Source: Asparagus officinalis
Taxonomy: Eukaryota > Streptophyta > Magnoliopsida > Asparagales > Asparagaceae
NCBI RefSeq assembly: GCF_001876935.1
Contig: NC_033798.1
Location: 12,512,862 to 12,576,861, forward strand
Reading direction: 5' to 3'
DNA length: 64,000 nucleotides
The notes beneath the pieces were generated by a model. It was not told the DNA's origin and did no database searches. It saw nothing but the letters and a program-made list of their open reading frames with translations. This document shows, piece by piece, positions 31,958 to 43,247 of the stretch (positions are counted from its first letter, which is position 1; every line of letters begins with the position of its first letter). Made by a program: the position numbers and the translations under genes.

Positions 31958-34123
31958 TGTTAGACCCTAGAGGGGGGTGATTAGGGTCTTATACTAATCT
32001 AATCCGATTTTATGCTAATTAAAGCTAATTACCAAGTTATCCTAATAAGTATGAAATACAACAAGATATGTGAGCTAGGATAAGCAATATGAACAATGAG
32101 ATATATCATATATGATAAAAATATATGCAAGGATATATAAACTAACACAAAGGGTGAAATAAACATAAACAAGATAAGAGTGATAGTGTAAATAAACAAT
32201 GGATAATGGCAATAAGAAATAGAAAAATAAGAGAAGTGCGCCAAAGCAAACTCAAACACACGATATGATCACGTAGTTCGGACCTTCCGTCCTACGTCTT
32301 CGCTCCCCACTCCCGGGGAGAAATCAATTATCATAACCGGGTTTTCTACGCTCACCCGAATAACATTTACACCTTACAATGTCGGTTTTTAACGCTCACC
32401 GATCAAAGTTCACAAACGTCACACTCGGTTTTCTAGTTCACCAAAAACTTCACAATTCACACTCTCATAATGTCAGTTTTTAACGCTCACCGATTAACGT
32501 CTACACCTCACACTCGATTTTCTAGCTCACTGAAAACTTTACAATCTCACAATATAACAAATGATTTGTTCTCTATAATAGATGAAAACTCAATGTAAGC
32601 TCACATTCATAGTTACAACACTCACCAACCCAAATATACTATGTATGAATACAATAAGCTTAATGTCGGTGTGTGTAACAATAAGTTATCAAATCTAAAC
32701 TCAATATAAAAACTAGCTTTAAAGAATGATAATCAAAACAAATATGCAAATGTAAAGCTAGATATGAGTTTAGAAATTCTTCTCTGAAAAAACAAGATGG
32801 AGAAATGGATTAAGATGAAGTCCAAACAATGTAGATGATCTCCTCCACTTGTGAAACAGTCTTCACAAAACCAAACTCTTTTAAAACACACAAAACAAAC
32901 TTTAAAACCCTTGTTAAACTTGTTTAAAACATTCTCATTGTTGTACATGAAAGATGAGAGCAAGGGGGTATATATAGCCTCCCAAAATCTCAGCCAAAAC
33001 CCTAAAGGAAAAGACCAAAAGGTCCAAGAATCAAAAATCTAATTCTGTACCAAAATGATTGTTGGGGTGAACGGCGATCGACCGTGAAATTTTCGCAGTC
33101 GATCGTAAGCCACTTTCTAGCCTGAGAAATTTCCAAAAAGTTAGACGGTCGACCGTGGGAATTTTCGAGCTGACGGTCGACCATGACGGTCGATCGCGAA
33201 TGTTGTTGATGGCTCCACAGGGAAAATAAAAGACGCGGTCGACCGTGGCGGTTGACCGTAAACTAACATATGAGAAAACATGTTTGAAAGTTGATTTTCT
33301 GATTTTAAAACCCTATTTAAAAATATCAAATAAATTTCAAAAAATATAAAATTTTGAAAAATAATTGTAGACATGATAGTACACTTGCTACAAAAACTAG
33401 TTTTAGAAAGGACCTCCCAAATAAAAAATATCATCATTTTGCAAAATAGTCCAAAACATAAAAATGTGAACATATGAGTTTTGACATTTTAGCTTAACCA
33501 TATTTTGAAACAATACAAAATGATTTTATAGACTTGAAGAAAGATGTAAACTTTGTTATGAAGTCTATAAATAATGAATATAGTATTTTATCAAAGCACA
33601 CATATAATACATTAAAATATGAATTCATTAAACCGAATTGATATTGATGAAATCATATATATGCATGTAAGTATGAAACAAAAATATGTTTTTTAATTAT
33701 ATTTAATTGTTTCATAGTAAAACTTAAAAACTATCAAACCAAAACATATATGTATATATATAACTATATATATACATGGAAACCAATAAATGCGTGTGTG
33801 TGTGTGTGTGTATTATATTAAGCTTAAGGTACTAACACATATAATATAAACTCCTAAACTAAATCACCCAAGCTTGATCTTGATCTTCAATAGCTTAACT
33901 TGGTAATCTTGCGGATGAAGCTTGAACTTGGTTCTTCAACTTGAATTGTACATAGCTTCACCTACTATTTCGCCAACCTCTATTGGATATGATCGTGAAT
34001 GTGCAATTCCATCTATCCTCCAACTCGTTGTTTGCCTAGAATAAATACGAAAACACAAACACTAGACTAACAATATTAGAAGTAAATTGTTTGTTAAACA
34101 TCATCAAAACAAGAAGGCCAACA
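31958..34123. mobile_element. solo LTR of another LTR retrotransposon, 2166 bp
   Basis: It begins TGTTAGACCC and ends AAGGCCAACA (TG...CA, with TGTT/AACA inverted ends). It is flanked by a perfect 5-bp target duplication, TCCGT, at 31953-31957 and 34124-34128. No coding region is present. The begin CCCTAGAGGGGGGTGA and the end with GTTTGTTAAACATCATCAAA are sequences I recall as common in plant LTRs. The host LTR continues without loss on both sides. A complete non-autonomous element cannot be excluded, but no internal repeat pair is seen. Confidence 0.85.
33072..33260. repeat. GGTCGACCGT repeats inside the solo LTR
   Basis: Seven near-palindromic copies related to ACGGTCGACCGT lie near 33074, 33098, 33145, 33173, 33186, 33236 and 33250. 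The spacing is irregular. Confidence 0.7.
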
Positions 34124-34816
34124 TCCGTCGCACAGCTCTGAGCTCCAAACGCGTTTTTGATGGTTATTTAAATGGTGTTCGCAGGATTTATCTGTTCCAG
34201 GGGTTCCCAACTGATTTGATATCATTTCTACATGTGGATAGGCTGTCATTAACTAAAGATAGGCCAAATCTCCTATTCTTATCCAAATACCCGCATTCGA
34301 GGCCCTATAAATATAAGCCCAAGCCCTCCATTCTACAGATCTGGAATTTTATCAAGAGGATGAGGTGCTGCTGGATTGAGGAGTCAAGGAGCACGGAATT
34401 TCTAAGAAGGCTAACTAGATCCCGGCGAACTTCAGCAAAAAGAAGGAGTCTTTCGAAGGTTTCGAAGCCCTGTACCCCCGGTTCCTTGAGATTAGGCTTG
34501 GTCTTAATCTCGAGAAGTGTACTGATTTTGCTTGGTCGATCTCAGTACTTCACTAAATATATCTTTTGTGGAGTAGGAGCTCTGATCGATTCTTTTGCTA
34601 ACCGGATCTGATCTGTAGGTGGTCCACGGATAAACCCCAGCATCGGTAAAATTCCCGCATTAGAAATAGGAGTTAGAACTACTATTATGTGTAGTTTGAA
34701 AGAAAGTTGTAATTATTGATTGAAAGTCTTATAAAAAGGCTAATTTCTTGAATTTATTGTAACGTTCAAAGTTGTAATAGATTCTTCAATGAAATCGACT
34801 TTCCACCCAAACACGC

Positions 34817-34835
34817 TGGCGACCACAGTGGGAGC
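34817..34835 (+). promoter_or_regulatory. primer-binding site of copy B
   Basis: TGGCGACCACAGTGGGAGC begins three bases after the LTR end. The first seven bases match the end of plant tRNA-Arg (TGGCGAC), the primer used by Ogre-like Tat elements; the rest matches imperfectly. The assignment to tRNA-Arg is from memory. Confidence 0.6.
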
Positions 34836-34996
34836 CGACATCTTTTATGCAAAGGCTGATGTGTCGCAATCTTGGATCCTCATCCCAGTTAAAGAAGAGG
34901 TCAAATATGAGTTCGACTAACAGAAGTACGAGAAGTACTTGTCCTCCTCTCCAGATCTGCTTCTCCTCACAGATGCAGGAAGGCCTCCTCTAAGAA

Positions 34997-35134
34997 ATCT
35001 CGCCAGACTTCCGGTTCGAAGATCCAAGATGAAGATCTCCTCACTGCTGCTACACTTGAGCCTCGATCTCGCCAGACTTCCGGTTCGAAGATCCAAGATG
35101 AAGATCTCCTCACTGCTGCTACACTTGAGCCTCG
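34997..35134. repeat. 69-bp exact tandem duplication in the leader
   Basis: The blocks start at 34997 and 35066. The copy A leader is outside the window, so no comparison is possible. Confidence 0.9.
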
Positions 35135-35601
35135 TAATGCCCCTTCAGCCTCCAACAAGGCTATAGCTGTAGATCTGGACCCTTCCTCCATCAAGTAGTC
35201 AATTGCTGAAGGCGCGCTAACTCTATCAAAGAGGGCACGCCAAAGGCAATGCCAACAACTTGCGCGCAAACTTGCTAAGACTTTGGAGCTAGTTGACGAG
35301 ATTCGCTACGAAGCGGTTCTAAAATCCAAAAGACGCCAACCGCTACAATAACGGGCGAACAACCCCTCTTCCTCCGAACCAGTAAAGAATGAATGGGTCC
35401 GCGTCAAAAGGACCCGTTCGACTTTTTAGGAGCGAATTCACAAACGTTACACATTACTTGCGCATGTAAGAATCCTTGTGCAAAAGGCTAAAAAATTGCA
35501 GAAGGAAAAAGTAGAAAAGAAGCCACCAAGACTGCACAAAGTATGGAGGCTAAAGTCCAAGACGGCGGTTTAAAAGATCAAAAAATGCGAGACACTCCCA
35601 G

Positions 35602-35770
35602 GTGACCCGCCCAGCTGCGGGTCACTCAAGTCTGACCCGCCAAACCACGGATCACTCAAGTCTGACCCGCCCAGTCGTAGGTCACTCAAGTTTGACCCAC
35701 CCAGCCACGGGTTACTCAAGTCTGACCCACCCAGCCATGGGTCACTAAGGTCTGACCCGCGCCAGGGCCA
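35602..35770. repeat. dyad array in the 5' leader, copy B
   Basis: Five to six units of 30 bp start at 35602, with spacing TCAAGT between dyads. The first unit is a perfect dyad with GTGACCCGC and GCGGGTCAC arms around CCAGCT. The later units carry one to three changes in the arms. The array lies in the transcribed leader, so its RNA could form a row of short hairpins. Confidence 0.85.
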
Positions 35771-36066
35771 AGACAGGAGATATTCTGCACCTATTTTTCC
35801 AATTCCATCGAGTTTCGCCCCAACTTCAATTGATCCCGCACCTCCGGTGGAGTCCCGTGACAGCATGGATTTATCCCGATTTAATATAAAGATCACAGAT
35901 CGCTTTAGTCCTTAACATGATGATCGAGGTAAACTTCCAGTCAAAGAACGATTGGGCCCATTGAACGAATCTCGAGCGGTTTATCAGGCTGGGGGGTCGT
36001 AATCATCCTCCTTAGTAGTAGAAGAGATCGCATGATGGGAAAATCCCTACAAATGACCATATTGGA

Positions 36067-36861
36067 TTGTGTGTCAAAGTCCAGGAGCCTGTTAAGGTTC
36101 GACACTCACGAAAACATAGCCTCAGACATGTGACTTCTGAAGACGCTAACAAAGCATTGAATTCCCAAAAGAAAGCGTACTCGTCTGATGATGATGTTAT
36201 ATTTGGGGAGTCGTGCTACCACACGATGGGTTTCTCTGGTCATCAAACTGATGAGTTGTACTATCGGGCTGGGGTACGAATAAGTCCTAAAAAAGGAGTA
36301 CCCGAGAAATGGACTCTCACTACCCGTGTGCTAAGATTATCAAGGCGGTACTGTCAGAATGTTCCTACCCCCAAGACTCCCCCGGAGAGAGTTTTAGTGT
36401 TTGAAAGGATCTCCACCGGAACATCCAACTCTAAGCCAAGGCGCTTTCGCAGGATGAAATTAGTCGCTCAGGACGATGAACTTCCAGAAGTGTCCGTCAA
36501 CATGACTGGTAAGGGGAGGTCAACGCGACACTTTAGTCTAGACCAGGTTTCGGCAGTATCCTAGCGTATCACCCGATTGCGATTGAGAATTATTAGACAA
36601 AAGGATTACCAAAGAATGCAAAAGGGACTACCCTCAGATAACGAAAAGTCAGATGCTTGTTTTGTGATGGCTTCTGGATATACGACATCCAGCACGGGAC
36701 AATCCTATGAGTCATTTATGATCAATACAGAGCAAATGTCTAAGATTCTTGAGGATGCTCTAACCAAGCAGAAAGAGAATTTCAAATTTAAAATAAAAAT
36801 GACTATGCGGGAGATGAGGGAAATGCACAGGCAACAAATCACGGCACTGTCAAATCAATAG
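36067..36861 (+). pseudogene. ORF upstream of gag, copy B
   Basis: Two open pieces in one frame, 36067-36564 and 36577-36861, are separated by a TAG at 36562-36564. The product would be about 265 residues, basic, with Ser-rich parts and a C-terminal stretch of charged residues (EDALTKQKENF, then MREMREMHRQQ) that is likely helical. No known domain is recognised. Ogre-like elements carry an ORF1 of unknown function in this place. It may also be an N-terminal extension of Gag, since gag starts 35 bases further in another frame. The last 8 bases correspond to the first 8 of the window in copy A. Confidence 0.55.
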
Positions 36862-37672
36862 GGAGAGTCCAGCCATTGTAATAATCCCAACCAAGTTGAT
36901 AGTGATCGAAAAGCAGACAAGAATGCCGACATTGATAAACCCTCCCATTGACAATAATGCTAGGGGTGGTCCCTCGGATGATAACAATACAAAGGATGAC
37001 TACATCGCTTCTCCTCAGGACCACTCAAAGAAAGATACGAGCGAGGATAAGAAGATGAGGAACTTAGAGAGCAAAATCAATACATTGATGAGTGCTCAAG
37101 AAGTAAAGAAATCTGGAATACTGTATCTATACCCGAGAGTGTGGGAATCAATTCCATACCTAACAAAGTTTAATTTGATCAACTTCACGTCATTCGACGG
37201 AAAAGGTTCCCCCACTCAACATTTAATATACTTTAAGTCTCAATTGGGAATAATTTTCGGCAATGAACCTTTGATGGTATGGTCATTCATTGGAACCCTT
37301 CGCGAGGCAGCCTTCGATTGGTACCATCATCTTAAGCCTGGGAGTATCAGCAGTTAGGATGACATAGAGGATATGTTTCTTACAAATTTCTTCAATGACG
37401 ACATCGAGGTTTCAATCGGAATGTTATTCGATGAGAAACAGAAGGACGGAGAGTTAGTCGAGAACTTCATTAAACGATTCTGGAACAAAATGATGAATTA
37501 TCGAGATCCGGTCAGCAAGGAATTCATCCTGGAAACTTGTCATAACATTCTTTCATTAGATATCCTCGAAGCCATGGGAAAAGCACCATCCAGGACTTGG
37601 AAGGATTTGAAGGTGCAAGGAGAACGAGTCGAACACTTCCTCAAGAGAAAGAAGGCCGAAAGAGGTCAAACA

Positions 37673-37811
37673 ATGACAAATACTCCACAGCAGAATTTTG
37701 TCCCACGGGGTAAAGGAAAAGCACAAGTGAACGCAGTGGATATGACAAATACTCCACAGCAGAATTTTGTCCCACGGGGTAAAGGAAAAGCACAAGTGAA
37801 CGCAGTGGATG
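37673..37811. repeat. 69-bp exact tandem duplication in gag, copy B only
   Basis: The blocks start at 37673 and 37742, and copy A has one block (820-888). Confidence 0.9.
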
Positions 37812-38043
37812 CGAACCAAACATTCGAGCTGCAACCACAACCGCAACAACAACAGCAAAAGGCGTCTCAGCAGTCATGGTGACAACAATAGCCTAAAAAA
37901 AAAGACCACAGTACTGAAATTCCCAAAGGTTTACTCTTTTAGAGAAGACAATTTCCCCGGTATTTTCAAATACTTCATAAAGAACAACAAGATTAAGTTG
38001 CCTCCAAGCCAAGATCAGGAAGACGCTAAAAAGGTTAATAACC

Positions 38044-38059
38044 NNNNNNNNNNNNNNNN
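38044..38059. other. assembly gap (N run)
   Basis: Sixteen N bases in gag of copy B. The sequence right of the gap (CATCACCCTACC) does not align fully with copy A for its first bases. Confidence 0.99.
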
Positions 38060-38221
38060 CATCACCCTACCAAGTCATGTTATGCCCTCAAAGATAAAAT
38101 TCAAGCTTTGATTGATGTTGGGGTCAAAACTATGAAACCGTCTAAGAAGAAGAAGGTGGGTGCAAAAGCAGTGTCAATCAGCTTCAGATCTGTTCCCCTG
38201 AATTGGTTTTAGCCCGAACCC

Positions 38222-38880
38222 ATAATAAACGTAGCGGTGAAGACCATCAATAACGATCCTCAAAAATAGCACCAGAAAGGGCTTGTGCCATACACAACCC
38301 CAAATGATAAGATTCTCTGGGTCCATACCGATCTGATTAAAGATGAACAATGGGTGGGAGCCTCGTCTAAGAAGAAATCAAAAGGCAAAGGAAAGTCTTA
38401 TTGCGGAGCCTCGGCCATTCCAGAAGGAAATGGTGAAAGAATACCTACTTTCCCACTCTCCAAAGATGAGCAAGAATTCTTTGTAACTAATGGAGAATCA
38501 GTCTTTGCTACCCGGAGTGGGAACGTATACCATTTCAAATACTTGAGTGCCTCCAATCAGTTAGCTGAACAGGGGTGACCAAAAATGTTCCTTCTAAAAT
38601 ATTAGCTTAAATGGGAGTGGCCATAACTCCCCCCGAAGTTGTTGAGAAGACTCAACAAAAGCAAAATGAGAAAGAACCCTTATATCAAGAGGTTCAAATC
38701 CCGAAGCAGTCTCGATTCAATCAACCGATTGGAAGAGACAAACCAAGAAGTTCGAATACTCTGCATCACTTCGATATCATGACATAATTATCCCTACATT
38801 TCTTTCACCAAGAAGGACATGCATATAAAGAATTCAAAGCATGACCGGGCACATTAGTTCCAGCGTTGTTAACCGGATCC
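38222..38880 (+). pseudogene. decayed gag-protease linker, copy B
   Basis: The open segment 38285-38578 equals 1377-1670 of copy A, with one substitution in the predicted peptide (Glu to Lys near its start). The rest is stop-rich, with a small deletion near 38789 relative to copy A. Confidence 0.5.
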
Positions 38881-39692
38881 AAGTCGATCTGGGTTCTGCT
38901 ATTAGCATAATACCACTCTGATTGATGTACAGTCTCGGAATAACAGCCAGTAAACTAGCCTCCATGGGAACTACGATCTATGGGTTCAATACCAGTGGGT
39001 CCAGACCATTAGATAAAATCCGAGTAAAGTGCCAGATTAGAGATTTGATGTCAGAGGTCACGTGTTATGTGATCGACGTAGAGACTTCTTATAACTTACT
39101 GTTGGGTCGACCATGGATCCATAATAATGTTATAGTCCTTTCTATCCTCCATCAGTGTCTTAAATATGTAGACACTAATAATAAGGTCAAAACGGTGGTC
39201 ACTGATAAGCAACCATTTAAGGGGTTAGAAAATTATTTTATTGACTCCCTTCTCTATAGTGCTAAATCCGATACTGAACCATTGGCCCAAGGTACGGACA
39301 GCGGAGAAGAAGCTGATACCGAACCTAGGTTTGATTACGATGGTGGTTTTGTACTTAATGATATTATACCCATTGTAATCGATCTTGACGATGGAGAGTC
39401 ATCGGATACTAGTTATAATTGGCAATATGCCGAAGAAATAACAATAAATAATGATTTAGAGTACTCGTTGTGTCTTGATAACGTCATGAAGGGGTTATAC
39501 GATGACCCTAATTTGTATATGCCACTTCAATCATATTGCATGACGAAGAAGCATGTTCAGGATTCATTCAGAACAACGCATTTGTATATGCCACTTCAAT
39601 CATATTGCATGACGAAGAAGCATGTTCAGGATTCATTCAGAACAACGCTTATTATTCCTACAAAAGCAGGGGGTGAAAAGGAAGTTATCTAG
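38881..39692 (+). pseudogene. aspartic protease domain, copy B
   Basis: The active-site loop (VDLGSAISIIPL near 38882-38920) is followed by the same stop as in copy A. The downstream frame 38922-39692 has SYNLLLGRPWIH and the acidic tail. A 69-bp duplication at 39511/39580 repeats 23 residues near the C-terminus. Confidence 0.75.
39511..39649. repeat. 69-bp exact tandem duplication near the protease tail, copy B only
   Basis: The blocks start at 39511 and 39580. Copy A has one block at this position (2604-2670). Confidence 0.9.
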
Positions 39693-39727
39693 GTAAAGGG
39701 AAGGAGTTTTCGGTACCAGATCACTTC

Positions 39728-39967
39728 TTGAGAGAAGATGACAATGATGATAAACATGCTCCTCATTTATTCAGATATGGCACAAAAGCGCGTAATCTCA
39801 TGGAAAAATACGGATATGATCTTACACTCGATGAAGGTCTTTGCTTTGGTCGAGGTCTGTGGGCTCCGCCTCGTATGGCCTATGTACCAAAAGGAAAACC
39901 TGTTAATTATTATAGATACAGAAGAGGTTTAGGCTATGTCTCCTCGTCCGATGACAAGTTCTGCTGA
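39728..39967 (+). pseudogene. G-patch-like segment, copy B, open
   Basis: The 79 codons ending KFC are free of stops, unlike in copy A. Gly-rich positions (GYDL, GLCFGRGLW, RRGLGY) fit the segment found between protease and RT in plant gypsy elements. It is bordered by stops and so is not part of a translatable polyprotein. Confidence 0.55.
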
Positions 39968-40018
39968 CAAGTCATCTGTCAAATAGCTAATAAGGGCAAA
40001 GACGAATATTCTTCCAAT

Positions 40019-41165
40019 TCTTCAGCCTGGGATTTTGATACTAGTCTTGGAGAAATGTTCAAAAGACTAATGTCAAACATGACTACGATCGACCCCCTCA
40101 CCATTGAGGAAGACGATCAAATAACAACTTGGGAAGACCCTTGGGCTCATCACCTGAATATCCAGTACGGTGATAGGTTTGAACAAAGGGAACCCCCTAC
40201 CGAGGACCAAGTAATCCAGGTGAATATGGATGATGAGGATAATCCGAAGCTAATATTCATTAGTGACAACCTCCCGTCAAATGAGAAATAAGAGTTAATT
40301 GCCCACATTAGGGAATACATCGATGTTTTTGCCTGGAACTACGAGGATATGCAAGGACTTGATCTAAATGTGGCAATGCACCACCTTAACATTAAGCCAG
40401 ATGTCAAACCTATCAAACAACAGCAAAGACGGTTTAGTCTGCAAATCATGGAAGCGATCGAATCAGAAGTTAAAACGCTTATTGACTCAGGTTTCATTAG
40501 GGAGGAACAACACCCTGTATGGCTTGCCAATATTTTCCCAGTCCTTAAGAAGAATAGGAAAATCAGAATCTGTATCGATTTTAGAGATCTTAACATGGCC
40601 TGCCCGAAAGACGATTTCCCTCTTCCCATCATGGATGTTATCATTGACAGCACGTGCCGATTCGAGAGAATGTCCTACATGGACGGATTTTCTGGTTATA
40701 ACCAGATAAAAATGCACCCATATGACGAAAAGCATATCGTGTTTAGAACACCCCTCGGTGTTTTCTGCTACACCGTCATGCCCTTCGTCTTAAAGAATAC
40801 AGGTGTCGCCTAACAGAGAGCCATGTTGAAGATTTTCCAAGAGCATCTCCAGAAGACTGTTGAATGCTATGTGGATGATCTAGTCATGAAAAACCATGAC
40901 AAGAATGATCATATCAAGGACTTGAAGACGATGTTCGACTTAATGCGGACTCATTAATTGAAGATAAACCCTACCAAATCTTTCCTCGGAATGTCTAGTG
41001 GCAAATTCCTTAGATTCGTTGTCACCACCAAGGAATCCACATTGACCCTGATAAGGTAAAGGAAATTAATGAGTTACCACCCCTGAGAAACCTTTAGGAA
41101 CTTAGAGGGTTACAAGGAAGGTTGGCTTATATCCGTCGGTTCATCTCGAATCTTTCGGGAAAATG
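40019..41165 (+). pseudogene. reverse transcriptase domain, copy B
   Basis: The palm motifs are as in copy A (CIDFRDLN, DGFSGYNQI), with YVDD at 40868-40879. The thumb, missing from copy A, is readable after 40958 (INPTKSFLGMSSGKFLRF) but carries stops. It ends at the 9-bp target site of an insertion, inside the conserved SNLSGKC-QPFSRL linker. Confidence 0.85.
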
Positions 41166-41174
41166 TTAACCATT

Positions 41175-42637
41175 GATGCGGCATAAACATGTACCAAAAA
41201 GGTTGCAAGTACACAACCATGTCAAGTTATAGTATTTAAGATTCGATCCCACGAGGAAGGTGTTTTGTAGGAGAAAATATAAAATTGGTTCTTATGTTGT
41301 GTGCGTGACAAGTAGGAGTGATAAGTGAATGTGATTGTGAAGAGATTGAAAGAGTGAAAGTGGTGTGTAAGTGAGAGTGGATGTAAAAGAGAATGAGTAT
41401 GATCAATAAGGTGAAAAGGAAAGAATAAAATTAAGAAACAAATAAAAAATCAAGAATGAAAAAGAAAATTCTAGAATAAAAGAAAATGTAAGAAATTAAA
41501 GATGGTGGATTCAATTATAGATATGGGTAATCTACAATTGAACCCACTTCTTAGAAAATGGTGATTCCCTATAGGGTTCTAGCCTAAAGGCGAATCAAAC
41601 AAAATAAAAAAAACAAAAAGAAAAAAAAACTAAACCCAAGAGGGTTCTAGCCTCAAGGTGAATAGTATAAGAAATTAAAATCTAACTACAAAATAAATTA
41701 CAAAATTTAAACTACAAAATAAAATTGCAAGAATTAAATATAAGAAAATAAATCTACTCTATAAGAATGAAATAAATCTAAGGCAAGAGGGTTCTAGCCT
41801 CTTGGCTATTTAACAAGAAAATAAAATCTAACTACAAGCATAGAAATAAATCTAAACTAATAAGCAATGAAAGAGAAAAAGAAAGAAATACAAACCTTCA
41901 AATAATTCTCCATCTTCATCTTCATCTTCATCATCCAACAAAGAGAAGAAGAGAAAAATTTAAAGTGGTGAAAAAATTATTATTATTAATTGCAACTAAA
42001 GTTATAATTTTGGAGGGCCTTCTCAATTAAGAGTAGCCCTCCTCTCTAAAAGGAGTTATAAAAATTTTCACTCCTCTAACCCCTCACTCTCAACCCCTAT
42101 TTAAAGTAAACATTAGTGAATGAGAGCCATTGGATCAAACTTGAGCCCCAAGAATGCAATTTCGGCCGTTGATAAAATCTGGAGGACTTCACATCGATAC
42201 CGGCATCGATGCCTGCATCGATGCTGGCATCGATGCCCTAATAAAAATTCTGACTTCACGGTTGGCTTCCTCTCGTCGAGATAGGCGATTTTCATATATT
42301 ATATGTTAAATTCCGCCTTCCGGATTAGGAGATATCGTCGTTTCTTTGTGGCCAACCATTTTGAATATGATTTCTTTTCATATTGGATTTTTGATTTTCT
42401 CCGGCTTCTACAGGCTACTCGGCTTGATTCTGGACTTTTGGATAATTTGGAAATTGATTTTCCAATGTGCTTCTTTGCTTCATTTCTTCATTTAATCAAT
42501 GGGTTTTTGTTGAGAGATGAGAGTTTGAGATTTATTCTTCATTAACCTGCAATTAAAAGATAAAAACAATTATTAGTGATATATTTATTCATATAAATTA
42601 GATAATGAGGGTATAAAATTATAATAAAATATGATTA
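41175..42637. mobile_element. 1463-bp non-coding insertion in pol with 9-bp target duplication
   Basis: The flanks TTAACCATT (41166-41174) and TCAACCATT (42638-42646) match in 8 of 9 bases. Without the insert the RT-RNase H linker is continuous. A 9-bp duplication is typical for Mutator-like DNA transposons, but the ends (GATGCGGCAT and AATATGATTAT) show no inverted repeat, so the class is not settled. The body is AT-rich, has a CATCTT-repeat near 41920 and a palindromic cluster near 42194. The only ORFs are short. Confidence 0.65.
42194..42240. repeat. CATCGATGCC palindromic cluster
   Basis: Four CATCGAT cores lie about 12 bases apart, with GGCATCGATGCC as a perfect 12-bp palindrome. It lies inside the pol insertion and is deleted in copy A. 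Confidence 0.75.
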
Positions 42638-42646
42638 TCAACCATT

Positions 42647-43070
42647 CTCCAGGCTCACAAAGAAGGGCATGTCATTTATATGGGATGACGCTTGTCAAAA
42701 AGCATTCGAAGATATCAAAGAATATCTCTCAATACCTCCAGTACTCGTTGCACCGAAGTTAGGCAAACCGTTTTTAATTTATATCAAGGTGACGAGCCAC
42801 TCGTTAAGTGCATTACTTGCGCAAGATGACGACAACGGTCATAAACATGATGTATACTACCTAAACCGGACCCTTGTGGGCATCGAATCCTAATATCCAA
42901 TAATTGAAAGGGAGTGTCTCGCCTTGGTATTCACTATTCAAAAGACGAGGCACTACCTGGTCAGACAGACGATTTACATCATTTCTAATGTTAACCTAGT
43001 CCGAGTGTTCATAACGCAACCGCCTTTCATGAATTGGTGGTTAGTGAAATGGGCCCTACTTCTGTCTTAA
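42647..43070 (+). pseudogene. gypsy RNase H domain, copy B
   Basis: The frame 42669-42893 matches 4213-4437 of copy A. A TAA at 42891-42893 replaces Gln in SQYPIIERE, a change private to copy B. The remainder is readable in the same frame to about 43070. Confidence 0.8.
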
Positions 43071-43247
43071 TAAGATCTACACTTTAAACAACGAATGTTG
43101 ATTAAAGGACAAGCTATTTGTGATCTTCTAACGGCTAGCCCAACTACGGATACCGTCGAGATATATGATGATCTGCCAGATGAAACCCACAAAGTCAACG
43201 TTACTTCCCATAAATAAGTGTGGTGTTTATGCTTAACGTTACTTCCC

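Larger units (their letters stand above)
31396..34813 (+). repeat. 5' LTR of copy B, split by a solo LTR
   Basis: The two halves, 31396-31957 and 34129-34813, make a 1247-bp LTR that begins TGTAGGCATC and ends CCACCCAAACA. Its TATA box is at 34306-34313. Against the 3' LTR of copy B it has at least fifteen substitutions in the first 150-200 bases and lacks one 18-bp unit, which indicates an old insertion. Confidence 0.9.
34836..36066. other. 5' leader of copy B
   Basis: This is 1.2 kb of untranslated or decayed sequence between primer-binding site and the first long ORF. It holds a 69-bp tandem duplication and a dyad array. A short frame with Lys-rich codons around 35200-35560 is too broken to call. 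Confidence 0.55.
36896..38213 (+). pseudogene. gag of copy B, broken, contains assembly gap
   Basis: This is collinear with 43-1305 of copy A. The same TAG at 37355-37357 interrupts the capsid core. A 69-bp duplication (37673-37811) repeats 23 residues of the MTNTPQQNF segment before the Gln-rich part. The frame shifts after the Gln-rich stretch, as in copy A. Sixteen N bases (38044-38059) replace part of the C-terminal zone; copy A has about 33 bases in the matching place, so the N count is not the true gap length. Confidence 0.8.

Noticed and set aside
32029..33473. Several minus-strand ORFs in the solo LTR
   Set aside because: AT-rich hydrophobic products (Phe/Ile/Leu) without domains, inside a non-coding LTR.
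34087..34611. 174-codon plus-strand ORF
   Set aside because: It spans the solo-LTR end and the Tat LTR, so it is a chance fusion of non-coding sequence.
35602..35770. CRISPR-like periodic array
   Set aside because: The repeat part is a variable dyad, the spacers are six nearly constant bases, and the context is a plant retrotransposon.
35570..35896. Minus-strand ORF with a ten-residue repeat (SDLSDPWLGG)
   Set aside because: The protein repeat is just the 30-bp dyad array read in one frame.
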